From NCBI GenBank assembly GCA_963669155.1, contig OZ022597.1:7504240-7568239 (forward strand): a DNA stretch of 64,000 nt, written 5' to 3'. Origin of the DNA: Arbacia lixula (lineage: Eukaryota; Echinodermata; Echinoidea; Arbacioida; Arbaciidae). A program made the position numbers and the translations under genes. Shown here piece after piece: positions 43,625 to 55,044 of this stretch. Each line of letters begins with the position of its first letter. Positions within the stretch are counted from its first letter, which is position 1. The notes beneath the pieces are model-generated. The model was not told the DNA's origin. It saw only the letters and a list, made by a program, of their open reading frames with translations, and searched no databases.

Positions 43625-44140
43625 GTGAAAGAGGTTTACTGTACACCATGTGTAAAGTCCTTGAAGGATTGAATGAGTGAAGAAAGTGTATATAATTGGA
43701 GGTGAATTGGAAAGGCAAGAAAGTGGAGATTTGAAGGTAGGGGTATTCTTTCGAAATGAGTGTTGTCTTTAAAGGGACTGTAAACTAGAAGGAGTTAGGA
43801 GCTGATGAGTAGAGAAGTAGACTCCTTTACTTCTTTACTCATTAGCTGGAAATTTTAAAGTAGAGTATTTTTTCGAAATGAGTGTAGTCCTTAAAACCAG
43901 AAGGAGTCAAGAGCTGATGAGTAGAGAACAAAAGGAGTCTACTTCTCTACTCATCAGCTCCTAACTCCTTCTAGTTTACAGTCCTTCTAAGGGCTACACT
44001 TATATAAAAAAAAAAAAACAATCGACTTTTAAATCTCCACTTTCTCGCCGTTCGAACTCACCTCCACTTCTATCCACTTTTTCCTCATCTCGATCCTTCC
44101 AGGACTTTACACATGGTGTACCGTAAACCTCTTCCGGGAT
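43625..44140. mobile_element. ~515-bp foldback element
   Basis: Left arm GAGGTTTACTGTACACCATG ... GTAAACTAGAAGGAGTTAGG; right arm the inverse, ending CATGGTGTACCGTAAACCTC. Inner arms with GAGCTGATGAGTAGAGAA pair again around 43860-43900. Confidence 0.85.
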
Positions 44141-44338
44141 TATTACTTCAAGTAGTATCTAGACATTCATCCTGATATGAGTGATCCACACACGAAGTTT
44201 ATTTAGAGGCGAAAACATCTAATTTGAACAGTTTTTGTTGCCGTGCTCTTTTTCTTTCCGATACGAACGTGATTCAATATGAAGCGCTGTATTTGGACGC
44301 TGTCACGCAAGCAAACGACAGGTTTGGTAAAGAGACAC

Positions 44339-44428
44339 TTAACTCTTTTCCTGCCACATATACATTTTACACGAGTAATGCACACAAAACCCATAGAGCA
44401 GCAGTTTACCTGGCACACTAAGGGTTAA
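44339..44428. mobile_element. ~90-bp MITE, TTAACYCTTTTCCTGCCA family
   Basis: TTAACTCTTTTCCTGCCACA ... CTGGCACACTAAGGGTTAA with the shared GAGTAATGCACACAAAACCCATAGAGCA interior in part. Member of the family at 13501. Confidence 0.8.
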
Positions 44429-44583
44429 AGTCAATATCTTTGCCCTGTTCGAGACGACTATCAGTAGACTCCGTGGAGACAGGCACAGTAAGCGCCATGA
44501 TTGAGCAAAGGTAATTGCCATCTCTATTATAAACATGGTAAAGGAGTGCTCGGGCTATTAAGTAAAGGTTACATTCTGCATCA

Positions 44584-44753
44584 GTAGGGGATTTCACGAA
44601 AGTTGTCAGCACTGACTAAATAGTCAGTGCTGACAATTTCAGTGAAATCCTCGGCTTTGATTAGCTGAGAGGCACTAGCCTCTGACTGTTACTATGGTAA
44701 CTGTCGGAGAACGACAACTTGTCAGACGAAAAATGTGGATGAAATACCTCCCG
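44584..44753. mobile_element. ~170-bp MITE, copy 2
   Basis: GTAGGGGATTTCACGAAAGT and GATGAAATACCTCCC ends, with the inner hairpin TTGTCAGCACTGACT...AGTCAGTGCTGACAA. Same element as 1607-1777, roughly 85-90% alike by eye. Confidence 0.85.
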
Positions 44754-46604
44754 AACATCTCTCGTCAACACATCATGTCGCGTTAATCTCATGTTCTACT
44801 GTTCGTGTTATCTACAATGTCGTTTCTACATATTCCCCAAAGAATGACGTTGTCATGGTTGTGGTACTCACAGAAGAATCGTCTTCTGTCAAGGGAATGG
44901 ATATCGGGGTGAATTTACTTTAATATGATCAAAGCCGATCTGTTCATTCCATAAAACGTTGAGATGATCACTGATCAAGATTTTGACTAATGATTGTGGA
45001 ATCGCCTGATCGGAAGTGATCATATGAAGGGAAATTCAATCCGTTGTTCTTGATATTCGTCGCGGTCATCCGAACCGTCAAAATAAACCGCAAGAAAAGG
45101 AGTTTCTACAAAATTGAGTTTGAATTTAAACATATATTCCTACCTTTTTTGTGCCGTCCGGACTATGTTTTCCTCGAGAACTGTGTGGATCGGACATAAT
45201 AAAACAGAAGCAGAAAAGAAATCCACCATTATTGTGATGTAACTTTAACCTACATCCACGTCCGCATCACAAGATACGATACTCAACATCCTCTAATTCA
45301 ACATTGTCTGTGCACCAATCCTCTAAGTTGCTAAAAGAAGCTACTTCCCGACATGCAACAGACTCTATGTCTCCTTTCCACGTGCTACTGTCTCCGCCAC
45401 GCGATGCACAACCTATTACACCTATGCAACTCAGTTTAATAGACGAAGGGCGCTACACAAACGAAATCATCACGTAGAATGCTGATCTATTTTTGTTTCC
45501 AATCTTTTCACATTGACGCAGTCACTAGGTGTGACTTTCAGCTTGCTTGGAATCTATATGAACCTTAAAATCTGTAGGTCTTTCAGGATCCCTTCATCAT
45601 TGAGGGAGATGATTATACGTATATAACACACTAATTAGCGTGAGAATTCTTTAACTCTTTGAACACTTATTATTCAACAATGTTACACACAAAGGCTTGT
45701 GTTTCCAACAATGGTTTCACTTTGGTTTAACAATGGTTTAGACCGCTTTTTATGGGGGGCAAAATAAATCATTCAGTGTTGTTACAAAATCTTTAATTTT
45801 CATCACAGAATCTCGACAGTTAGTGTTTTCAGTTATTTGTTGTAATCATCATCGAGGACAGAATCTATAATATTTAATCAGTAGTAATGTTTCATGTTGT
45901 TTGATTTGGCGTCCAATAAAGTTAGTAGAGGTGCATGCAGTGTACGATTTGCGTTAACCCTCTGATAAGAATACGGCCAAATATATAGAGAGCAGCACAC
46001 TATCTGGTGCGTAAAGTGTTACACGTCGAACTGAGTTTAAGCGGAGAGGTGTAAGGAATGTAGTCAGCACGAAGTGTAACTTATTCCTACAGAAGCCGCG
46101 TGCATTGATATCACAATGGAATATTTTACGCGTTTGGCCCTTTGATCGAGGGTAATCCGCCGCCAAACAAGTATTTATAGGAATATATATGCATGTATAT
46201 ATTATGTATGCACAGAAGATTTTAGAGCCACTTCATGTACTGAGTACATGTGCAGTAGTAGAACATCGTATAATGATACGATCCTGTGAATTTCAGATTA
46301 TATTGTTGCTTCGTGTATTTTTTATAAATCGAGAATACTGTTGAGAGCACGTCAGAGAAATGCTTCTATATCGCACATTGGGCAATCATATTTCCTTACA
46401 AATATCTTGTAAATCGTTAATTGAGTAATCCATCTTCCACGGAAACAAACTCGATTTCATGTCCGAAAAACTTACAGACCAAGTTCTTTCTATAATGTTA
46501 TAAAAAAAATTATCTTTGCTCACCCCAATCTAATTTCCGGTGACCTCTCAGCGAAGGCTGAACGATTGATATATTTCTCAAACCAGATTTTCTTTTGTTA
46601 TTCA
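44754..46604. other. Intergenic DNA, nothing recognised
   Basis: Read on both strands. No coding similarity, tRNA or clear repeat was found. Confidence 0.5.
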
Positions 46605-46735
46605 GAGGAAGGCACTGCCTAATTAGAAATACAGCGTATCGTTTAAAACAACTGAATGTCTTGAATTTTTATGAGGCGGCGGTCATCATAGATCAAAGGA
46701 AGTCTATCCGAATGCAGTTCGTCCATGATAGGTCC
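46605..46735. repeat. Inverted-repeat partner of 54920-55044
   Basis: GAGGAAGGCACTGCCTAATTAGAAATA ... TGTCTTGAATTTTTATGAGG ... CATGATAGGTCC (in pieces) is the reverse complement of 54920-55044 at about 85% identity. The pair bounds the two intact GPCR genes. Confidence 0.85.
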
Positions 46736-46769
46736 ATGGTTTAAGTGAAACGGATTCTAGGTAATTTTA

Positions 46770-46945
46770 ATTTTGAAAAGAAATTTAAGACATACAACCA
46801 GAAGAAGTACGAATAACGTGCACCAATCTGTAAATTAAAAATAAACGAGTCAAGCCAAAAAATCTTGGAACCAGAAGGATTTGAACCTGCAATATATTGC
46901 TTACCGGGTAGCGACTTGACCACGCAAGCTATTTCTAGTACACGG
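46770..46945 (-). repeat. tRNA-derived SINE-like sequence
   Basis: On the minus strand, TAGCTTGCGTGGTCAAGTCG resembles a Pol III A box and GCAGGTTCAAATCC a B box, spaced as in a tRNA. The acceptor stem does not close and a non-tRNA tail with TTTTTT follows. Best read as a decayed SINE head. Confidence 0.55.
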
Positions 46946-46998
46946 ATGAGTAGCTTAATACAGACGACGTAATGAGTGCAATACAAGTATTGAACTTG

Positions 46999-48895
46999 AA
47001 ACATTAAGCAGCATGTCACCTAAAGATAACCGTCTTCTATAAACTTCGGGTTATCATTCACATGAAGATCGTTTGCAGAGCATCCTTCGGGCTGTCGAGC
47101 GGATGAGCGGCTGGGCGAGGGCGTAGGCCACAGGGTTCACCAGGCTGTTCGCAAAGGTGGCCCATCGCCCCCATTCCGTGATCTCTGGCGAGGAGTTAAT
47201 AAAGCCGATTACTGTGTAGACCAGGACGAGGTTCACGCAGTTCGGCAGCCACGTGACGAAGAAAGCCAGAGCGATGAAGGTCAGCGTCCTCATCGCCTTG
47301 CTGCCGTCCGGTGCCGCCAATGGATCCTCGCGTCTTCGGGATGTCCTAGCTGCGGATACCCTTTGGGACTTCCTGTCATTACGAGATGTTGGTGGTGTTG
47401 GACCTTTCATGGTTTCCTGATTAGCGCGTGGAGGTAATCTGTCCTCAACTAATTCGATAGCGACTTCTCTTCCGTTTTTATGCACCATGTTTACGGATTC
47501 CTTGCGTCCGGTCACTCTAGCAGAGACACTCGCAACTTCTGATCTGTCTATGATTTGATCTTTAATGCTTGCTGATATGCTATGCTGACTGTTGTGATGA
47601 ACTTCCTTAGCTTTTTGAAATGTCTTTGACACATTATCGCTTCCCATTTGTCTTATTCTAGTGTATATCTTAGTATACAGAATTGATATTGTGACGAAGG
47701 GAATAACTAATCTAGCACAAATTACCGCAATGTTTGCAGGCAAGCTGAGTTCGTAATTAGCCCGTGCAAACCCACTGCTCGATCTGAGATTAGTCGGTTT
47801 CACAGAATCCCATACAATGGTGATTGGAATCCAGAAGGCAGCAGCTGCAACCCACGTGAGTATGTTGACGATGGTCGCCGTCTTTTTGGTCTTGTATTTT
47901 AGGTGCTGAAGAGGGTAGAAGGTAGCGATGTAGCGGTCGATGCAGATCACCATTACGCCTAGCACGGAAACGCACAGAACAGTGTTTTGACAGGTGAAAA
48001 ACAAACTACTGCAGACATCCCCAAAGACCCATCCCTGATCGTAAAGATAAATCGTGCTCCTGAGCGGCATGCATACCAGCCCCACCAGGAGATCCGAGAT
48101 GGAGATGTTGATGATGTAGTAGTTTGAGTACGTGCGCAGTCTCTTTTCTTTCCAAAATATCACCAATATGAATGCATTGGTTGCTACCGTCAGCGCTGAC
48201 ACAATCATCAATGCAACGAATGTCGCGTCAAATATTGGAGAAAAACTTCCTTCAGATACAGAAGAATTAAACAAAACTTTCTCCATATTTTGGTGAATTT
48301 CAATCGGCGATGTCTATGTATGCGAAGATCGTAACATCACATTGAATATTTGACTCTGTTAAGAGATGCTTTATTCTTGAGATTAGAGACAGGATGTCGG
48401 AGCACAGACATGACAGATTGGTGATTCTGAAGTAACGATGGTCACATTGATCGTGCGTGATAAGGCTAGAGCCGTACGAGTCATCATTCTCGTGCTTATA
48501 GACAGGTGATTGGGTAATCCGATACGCCAGTGTTTGCTTCTAAATCCAATTATTGATGATTTTATACAAATATCAAGGAGTGCAAGTGCTGTACGTTAGT
48601 CGTGTGTGATTGGTGAATGTTTGTATGTGTGTGCACGTGCGCGGTGCGTTTTTGAGGAAGAGAGAGAGAGCGAGCAAGTGCGTGTGAGAGTACAATGGCA
48701 GGTAAGGGTGGATGGATGAGGCGGCTGACATGCAGTATCAGCATCGCACCTAAAAGTGGGTCATTAGTTTCGGATGTCTACAATATTTGCAGTCGGATAA
48801 AACCGCCCTTCGTGACTGCATTGAAAGTGCGCCATTGTAACGAGGTACTGGTGATTGATTATTGGAGTTTTCTGTAGGGATTTTCTAAATGGGGA
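46999..48895. repeat. Segmental duplication, copy A (GPCR and flanks)
   Basis: Similarity to 52845-54755 runs past both ends of the receptor: downstream from TTAAGCAGC, upstream through CCAATTATTGATGA.TTTATAC and AAACCGCCC. The flanks are clearly more diverged than the helices. Confidence 0.85.
47054..48286 (-). CDS. Class A (rhodopsin-type) GPCR, intact, single exon
   Basis: 410 aa, seven hydrophobic helices. Markers: Asn37 in TM1 (TVATN), Asp65 in TM2 (SISDLLVG), IDRY at 116-119, Trp145 in TM4, Pro196 and Tyr204 in TM5, FVTWLPN (343-349) in TM6, NPVAY (384-388) in TM7. N-tail has a glycosylation site (NSS, 7-9); the C-tail after helix 8 is short with cysteines (LCKRSSCE), one a candidate palmitoylation site. 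Intracellular loop 3 is long (about 212-331) and basic near TM6. Overall shape is muscarinic/histamine-receptor-like, but position 3.32 is Gln100 instead of the amine-binding Asp, and extracellular loop 2 (160-185) has no Cys for the usual disulfide. Ligand unknown. Single-exon, tandemly duplicated receptors of this sort are a known sea urchin expansion (surreal-GPCRs); membership is inference. The start is supported by the paralogue, where the same Met is preceded by only nine extra codons. Confidence 0.9.
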   Translation of the reverse strand: MEKVLFNSSVSEGSFSPIFDATFVALMIVSALTVATNAFILVIFWKEKRLRTYSNYYIINISISDLLVGLVCMPLRSTIYLYDQGWVFGDVCSSLFFTCQNTVLCVSVLGVMVICIDRYIATFYPLQHLKYKTKKTATIVNILTWVAAAAFWIPITIVWDSVKPTNLRSSSGFARANYELSLPANIAVICARLVIPFVTISILYTKIYTRIRQMGSDNVSKTFQKAKEVHHNSQHSISASIKDQIIDRSEVASVSARVTGRKESVNMVHKNGREVAIELVEDRLPPRANQETMKGPTPPTSRNDRKSQRVSAARTSRRREDPLAAPDGSKAMRTLTFIALAFFVTWLPNCVNLVLVYTVIGFINSSPEITEWGRWATFANSLVNPVAYALAQPLIRSTARRMLCKRSSCE

Positions 48896-49890
48896 AACTA
48901 ATTATACTGGCCATTCACTGAGAGAGGAATCGTTATTTAATTGCTCGGGAGAGATTTTTTTTTTAAGTCAAATTAATTGAGAGATAAGTGTCAAAGCCTG
49001 TGGGGTCTCTTTAGGGTCTCTGTAGCATTGCGGCGCGGACTGTCCACTGTACACTAAACGAAAAAAAATGATAATTCATAATAGTTCATTTCACTTATGA
49101 AAGAGGCCAATATCATCACATTATGTACTTAAGTTGAGTGATATTAACTCTTTGCTTGCCGCATGAAACATTGTGTATATATTCACAGTGATACACACAA
49201 CCAGATCCATCTATACACAGAGATTGACCAACTCGGTTTAAATAGGGAACAGCAATGATCATATTTTTTTGTTATCGACCTGCCCAGCAAAGTAACAGCC
49301 GCCGTGTCGCTATCTATTGAAACCCAAGTTGGCCAAACAAAGCACCATCTTGTGTGGTATTAAACGGTTACACTATCACGTTAATGTCTGCTCCGACAGA
49401 GGAACTATCCCAATGCCGCTTAACGACCCTCACATCTTATAACCATTTTTTATCATTCTTGAATTGTACATGTTATAGAAAATATAATATCGTCACTAAA
49501 TTTGTTAATGCCATATCCTCTTAAGCTTCGGTGCCAGATTGTCTTCTTACTATCCAACCAACAATTTGAAGCTGTCTTTCCTTTTGATGTGAAGAAGGCA
49601 TATATTGTTAAGTGGCTTCTTCATTCAATTTTGGGTCCGTCTGTGAATGATGTCTTAAGTATTGATATAAACAGCCGAAGTATGCAGTTCTCAGTCTGCT
49701 AACTATGGATTAAGTCATTGTCCAGCGCAGCATTTTATTATTGTAATGGTTTTTGGGTCGAGATAACATTTAGGCATTACTTTCTCAATACATCGTCTAC
49801 CCTAAAACAATACTTAAAATCATTATATGATCATTCGTTGGACATAAATGTAAATGTAAATGAAATGTTCCTAAAGGAAGATTTTGAGTT
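48896..49890. other. Intergenic DNA; one unassigned 66-codon frame
   Basis: A frame at 49502-49702 (+) has mixed composition but no recognised family or splice context, so it is not called a gene. A left-end-only relative of the TTAACTCTTTG MITE is at 49144. Nothing else seen. Confidence 0.4.
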
Positions 49891-49899
49891 TTAAGAATA

Positions 49900-50240
49900 A
49901 ATCACTAAAAACAATGGATAAGTTAAAATTGGTTGCTGAGGGCCTCATCTGTCTTAAGAACAGTAAAATGGGGTCCCATCAAACATTTTAAACCTTGTTA
50001 GATGTGTTAACTAGGTGTATAATAACTATCAATAATAGAAATACCAATTCCAGAAATTAAGTGGTAATCGCTTAACCAAAGGAAATGTTAAAATTGGTTG
50101 GTAGTGGCTTTTTTATCCCCTAGTAAAAGCACAATGTGGTCCCATTGGTTGCTCTACATTTTGCTAGATGTGTTTTATGTGCGCTTAATCACAATCAACA
50201 TGTTAAAAACTGTAGAAATTTAATGTTGATAAAATTTAAA
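49900..50240. repeat. Two-copy tandem repeat, ~170-bp unit
   Basis: GTTAAAATTGGTTGsTrGkG, ..TGGTCCCAT and GCTAGATGTGTT-type blocks recur ~170 bases apart with substantial divergence. Confidence 0.75.
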
Positions 50241-52789
50241 GAACAAAAAGGTGTTAAAATAAACGACAATACATGTAGTTACTCAATGGGCTGCTAAGTC
50301 CTTCATTTTCTGTTGCAACGAACAATGATCACCATTGAATCGTAATAAAGAAACTTCATATTTAAAATTTCTTATAAATGAAAGTATATTTCCCATTATT
50401 GTCATTTCATAGACGCGTATTCGTGTGCAGTAAACGCGCTATTGTGTGCACACATGCCTTCCAAAGTTACTGTTCCGCTGGACCGCTTAAACGATTCCGT
50501 CTGAAAGCGAATACCTACGTTTATCATGCTTATTCGACTTTATTGATTATGTAACGATTTATTATAGATTCGTTAGATTAAATGACTTTTCATCAGTTGC
50601 GGCTTTCGATGGTCACAAACAAAGTATGGGGTGGATGGAGTGGACCGGTACAGTCGTTGTGATGTGATCTAGCAGGAATCATCAGTGATGTCCTATATAC
50701 GCCCGATGCTCAGCAGTCCAATGTGATTTTTTTTTACCGTCTGTTGAACGTGCTCGTCTATCACCGGTACACCTTCGCTTCAAGGATTAATATTACAAAA
50801 CTAATTAATTATGGAATGCCACAAACCCTGCTTATAAAGAATGACATCCTTTGAATTTATGATGTGTAACTTTCAGCTTTATTCGAGATGTACTTTATTT
50901 TTAACAATTTTTCAGAAGTGGAGGAAGGATTCTTCACACCAAGTGTATGTATGTAGACCTACTAATATCAATTGAATAATATGCACATTACGTGTGGGAA
51001 ACATACGTGCACAGATTCATCTTGTAATTCAAGGAGAGTATATGAAGTTAAAAAAATCCTTCATTGATAGGACGAGTCAACATCAAAAACTGAATTTGTT
51101 AGTATACACACGTACCACCTTAAATATACAGTAACTTCCTTATTAAATTAGCAGCAATCTACACATTTCTGTCTTTAGCTTTAGACGCACTGTTTGAAGA
51201 TGTAAATTCTTCTTTAAAGAACAAGAACGACAATTAACACACAGTCGGATTTTTCTACAACTAAACTTCATGGATATTCGTTACTGAAGTCTGGTGATCA
51301 TATTGCATTTTTGTGATTTTATCTTCTGGACAGTACATTACATTAGACTACATAATGCCATTGCTCCATTGTATTTTGATTCCATTATTCCGCTATAAAC
51401 AAATATGCATTGTCCATTGGCATTCCCTCCGTGAAATTTGTCATGGCTTGATTATCCGGTTACAGTTCGATATTCCGCAGGTTTGTTATTCCGAAGGTTC
51501 GTTATACCGAAGGTACGTAATTCCGAAATACGTAAATTGCCTACACCTCGATGCTCGTTAGTTCGAAAACGAAAAAGGGTTCGTTAATCCAGTATTGGTC
51601 GCGTAACGTTCGGAATAACGAATCTTCGGAATAACGAGTGCTTCCCGATTATTATCCATTATCATAGAATATGAAATAGATATTGAGATATACTATACAT
51701 GAGCGATAAATTGGTAATACTATATACTGTGATTGATATTTTCTTGTCGACTATTTCATGCCAATAGCGTAGGCCTATCCTTTCAGCCAGAATCAAAGTC
51801 ACATAACTTTTGAAACAATCCTGTCCTTACAGCTTGCATAATATTCATAGCCATAGAGAAACGTAGTTCATTACAAAAAATTACATGACTGAAATCCGTC
51901 CTCGAACATAAGACGCAGCCGCGTTGATTCAGATGTATAATTCGATACGAATGTTGGCATTCCTACCTATGTGTTTAAACACCTATGCAATTGTTCCAGT
52001 AAAATTGGAATTTGAAATGCAAGACAATAATTTTTCGTGTTTTTTTGGTTTTGAGACATTTCCGATGATTTCTCCGGTGCTGTAAGCTCTTTTTTTGTCA
52101 TTCCTGGTGTGTGCTTCCTTTCGTTCTTGGCTCCTAGTTAACTTTCTTCAAATCCTCTCATCATTTTTTTTTGTCAGACGTTCCCATTAGTATTCCCAAC
52201 TTGATAATCAATGTTGCTTTAAAAACAAAAACAAAAACATTCAAGAGGTTCCATTTCGTGTGCTAGCTCTGTGAAACGTAAGTCACTTTGGTCCAAACTT
52301 TCACTTTTATCTTCCCCTTCCTCGTTCCTTCACTTCATTTGTGATTGCTCTTTAGAGTTACTGATGTACATATCGATAGTCAACCTCATCTGAATGAACA
52401 TTTACCATGTTTACCTGTGATTTTATATCAGCCTCGAGTGGCAGCTCGTAAACCCGCTGTGTTGCCACTTGGTTGATATTCTAACTGCTGTTGTCAGTTC
52501 CCCCCTCCCCTGCGTTTCTCCAAACGCACAAACAAGAATCACAAGAACAACATGTCCTCATTTGCGGGTCTGCTGTTGTTACATGGTTAGTTTCTGTTCC
52601 AGTAACTTTCAAATGATTGTATGAGTTGTCGGAGCAATAAACTACCGCAATGCTAAATATTGTACAGATTCCTTACAGAATAAAAGCAGTGTAGCTGAGG
52701 TCAAACGTACGTTAACCAACAGAGAGAGAAAAGTCTGGATGGTACCGATTCATCCGAACACCCCGATAGAGCAAGTTATCGTTGACGTC
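50241..52789. other. Intergenic DNA apart from the repeat above
   Basis: No coding similarity recognised on either strand. Confidence 0.45.
51475..51640. repeat. TTCGTTATTCCGAA-type repeat, short copy
   Basis: GGTTTGTTATTCCGAAGGTT, CGTAATTCCGAAATACGTAA, GAAAACGAAAAAGGGTTCGT and the inverted ACGTTCGGAATAACGAATCT, in the same order as 40965-41100. Confidence 0.85.
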
Positions 52790-52839
52790 CGCAGAACATT
52801 CTTCTGACTGTTAAGCGCCTGGGCAAGGGCGTAGGTCAC
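52790..52839 (-). pseudogene. TM7 relic of the GPCR family
   Basis: The minus strand reads VTYALAQALNSQKNVL, matching VAYALAQPLIRSTARRML at the end of TM7 and helix 8 of the neighbouring receptors. It lies 66 bases past the stop of the intact gene at 52905, before the shared TTAAGCAGC flank. It is probably the stub of a further tandem copy removed by unequal exchange. Confidence 0.7.
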
Positions 52840-52844
52840 ATTAA

Positions 52845-54755
52845 GCAGCAAGTCATCTCAAGACGCCGTCTTTTATAAACTTGGGGTTATCATTCACATG
52901 AAAATCATCTCCACAGCATCCTTCGGGCTGTCGAGCGGATGAGCGGCTGGGCGAGGGCGTAGGCCACAGGGTTCACAAGGCTGTTCGCAAAGGTGGCCCA
53001 TCGAGCCCATTCCGTGAATTCTGGCGAGGAGTTAATAAAGCCGATTACTGTGTAGACCAGAACAAGGTTCACGCAGTTCGGCAGCCACGTGACGAAGAAA
53101 GCCAGAGCGATGAAGGTCAGCGTCCTCATTGCCTTGCTGCCGTCCGGTGCCGCCGATGGATCCGCGCGTCTTCGGGATGTCCTAGCTGCGGATACCCTTT
53201 GGGACTTCCTGTCATTACCGAGTGTTGGTGGTGTTGGATCTGTCGCGGTTTCCTGCTTAGCGCATCTGTAATCAACTGACTCGATAGCGACTTCCCTTGG
53301 GTCCGTATGCACCATGTTTACGGTTTCCTTGCGTCCGGTCATCCCAGTAGAGATACTCGAAACATTCGGGAATTCAGAAACACCTGATCCATCTATGCTT
53401 TGATCTTTAATGCTTGCTGGCATTCTATGCTGATTGTTAGGATCAACCTCTTCAGTCTTTTGAAATGTCCTTGACACATTATTGCTTCCCAATTGCCTTA
53501 TTCTATTGTATATCTTAATATACAGACTTGATATTGTGACGAAGGGAATAACAAATCTGACACAAATTACAGCAATGTTTGCAGGTAAGCTGAGTACGTA
53601 ATTCGGCCTTGCAAAGCCACTGCTCGATCTGAGATTAGTCGGTTTCACAGAATCCCATACAATGGTGATTGGAATCCAGAAGGCAGCAGCTGCGACCCAC
53701 GTGATTATGTTGACGATGGTCGCCGTCTTTTTGGTCTTGTATTTCAGGTGCTGAAGAGGGTAAAATGTAGCGATGTAGCGGTCGATGCAGATCACCATTA
53801 CGCCGAGCACGGACACGCACAGAACAGTGTTTTGACAGGTGAAAAACAAACTACTGCAGACATCTCCAAAGACCCATCCCTGATCGTAAAGATAAATCGT
53901 GCTCCTGAGCGGCATGCATACCAGCCCCACCAGGAGATCCGAGATGGAGATGTTGATGATGTAGTAGTTTGAATACGTGCGCAGTCTCCTTTCTTTCCAA
54001 AATATCACCAATATGAATGAATTGGTTGCTACCGTCAGCGCTGACACAATCACCAATGCAACGAATGTCGCGTCAAATACTGAAGAAAAACTTCCTTCAG
54101 ATAAAGTAGAATTAAACAAAACTTTTTCCATTTTTGGTGGATTGTCCGGTTTATCCATTCGACTTTGCGATGCCTATGAGTACGAAAACCCCAATATCAC
54201 AGTGACTGGATGGACTCTGTTTAGAGCTTTAATCTTGATGAGAGAGAGGATGTTGTGCACTGATCGGTGATTTGGAAGATAAGATCGTCATATTGATCGT
54301 GCGTGATAAGCTGAAGTGGAGGTAGTCATCATTCTCGTGTTAGCGTGGTGATTGGGGTAATCTGATACGCCGATGTTTGCTTCTAAATCCAATTATTGAT
54401 GAATTTATACAAATATCAAGGGGTACGAGTGATGTACGTTGGACGTGTGTGATTCGTCGATTTTTGTATGTGTGTTCACGTGCGCGATGCGTATGTGACG
54501 GTGAAAGAAAGAGCGAGGAAGTGCGTGTGAGAGAAGCACAATGGCTGGATAAGTTTGGAGGGAGGGGCGGGGGGGCTGACAGATAGTATCAGCATCGCAC
54601 CTTAATGGTGGTTCATTAATTGTAGATGTCAATATGTGAGGTTGGATAAAACCGCCCGTCGTGACTGCATCAAAAGCGCGCCATCGTAAATATTGTTTGG
54701 TAATGCATTATGGGGATTTTTCTGTATGGATGATAATACTGGGAAGCTAATTATA
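52845..54755. repeat. Segmental duplication, copy B (GPCR and flanks)
   Basis: Partner of 46999-48895. The upstream flank keeps CTAAATCCAATTATTGATGA and the ATACAAATATCAAGG block with many substitutions and small indels. Confidence 0.85.
52905..54158 (-). CDS. Class A GPCR, second intact paralogue, single exon
   Basis: 417 aa; helices almost identical to the receptor at 47054-48286, with the same Asn, Asp, DRY, FVTWLPN and NPVAY markers, the same Gln at 3.32, and no Cys in extracellular loop 2. Met10 aligns with Met1 of the other copy, so translation may start at codon 1 or 10. Differences cluster in the N-tail and intracellular loop 3 (about 220-340), including an insertion with GVSEFPNVSSIST. 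The C-tail is shorter: it ends ARRMLWR, where the other gene continues CKRSSCE; comparison shows TGC/TGG and a CGA/TGA change, so this copy lacks the tail cysteines. Same strand as the other copies, about 4.6 kb from the first. Both look functional and may differ in G-protein coupling through loop 3 and tail. Confidence 0.9.
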   Translation of the reverse strand: MDKPDNPPKMEKVLFNSTLSEGSFSSVFDATFVALVIVSALTVATNSFILVIFWKERRLRTYSNYYIINISISDLLVGLVCMPLRSTIYLYDQGWVFGDVCSSLFFTCQNTVLCVSVLGVMVICIDRYIATFYPLQHLKYKTKKTATIVNIITWVAAAAFWIPITIVWDSVKPTNLRSSSGFARPNYVLSLPANIAVICVRFVIPFVTISSLYIKIYNRIRQLGSNNVSRTFQKTEEVDPNNQHRMPASIKDQSIDGSGVSEFPNVSSISTGMTGRKETVNMVHTDPREVAIESVDYRCAKQETATDPTPPTLGNDRKSQRVSAARTSRRRADPSAAPDGSKAMRTLTFIALAFFVTWLPNCVNLVLVYTVIGFINSSPEFTEWARWATFANSLVNPVAYALAQPLIRSTARRMLWR

Positions 54756-54919
54756 CTGGTCATATCCTTACAGGTGAATCATTACCCCATTGCTCGCTAA
54801 TTGATTTTAAATATCATTGAAAGTAATTAACAGATAAATATCATTCCCTTTAATGTCTCTTTTGCCTCGCTGTGAAGGCTGCCCATTGCACGCCAAACGA
54901 AAAACATAATTTATTAATG

Positions 54920-55044
54920 GACCTATCATGGCTGGACTGCGCTTGGAGAGACTTCCTTTGATAACCGCCGCCTCATAAAAATTCAAGACATTCAGGCGTT
55001 TCAAACAATACCCTATATTTCTAATTAGGCAGTGCCTTCCTATG
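54920..55044. repeat. Inverted-repeat partner of 46605-46735
   Basis: GGACCTATCATGGCTGGACT ... CCTCATAAAAATTCAAGACA ... TAATTAGGCAGTGCCTTCCT. See the partner entry. Confidence 0.85.
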
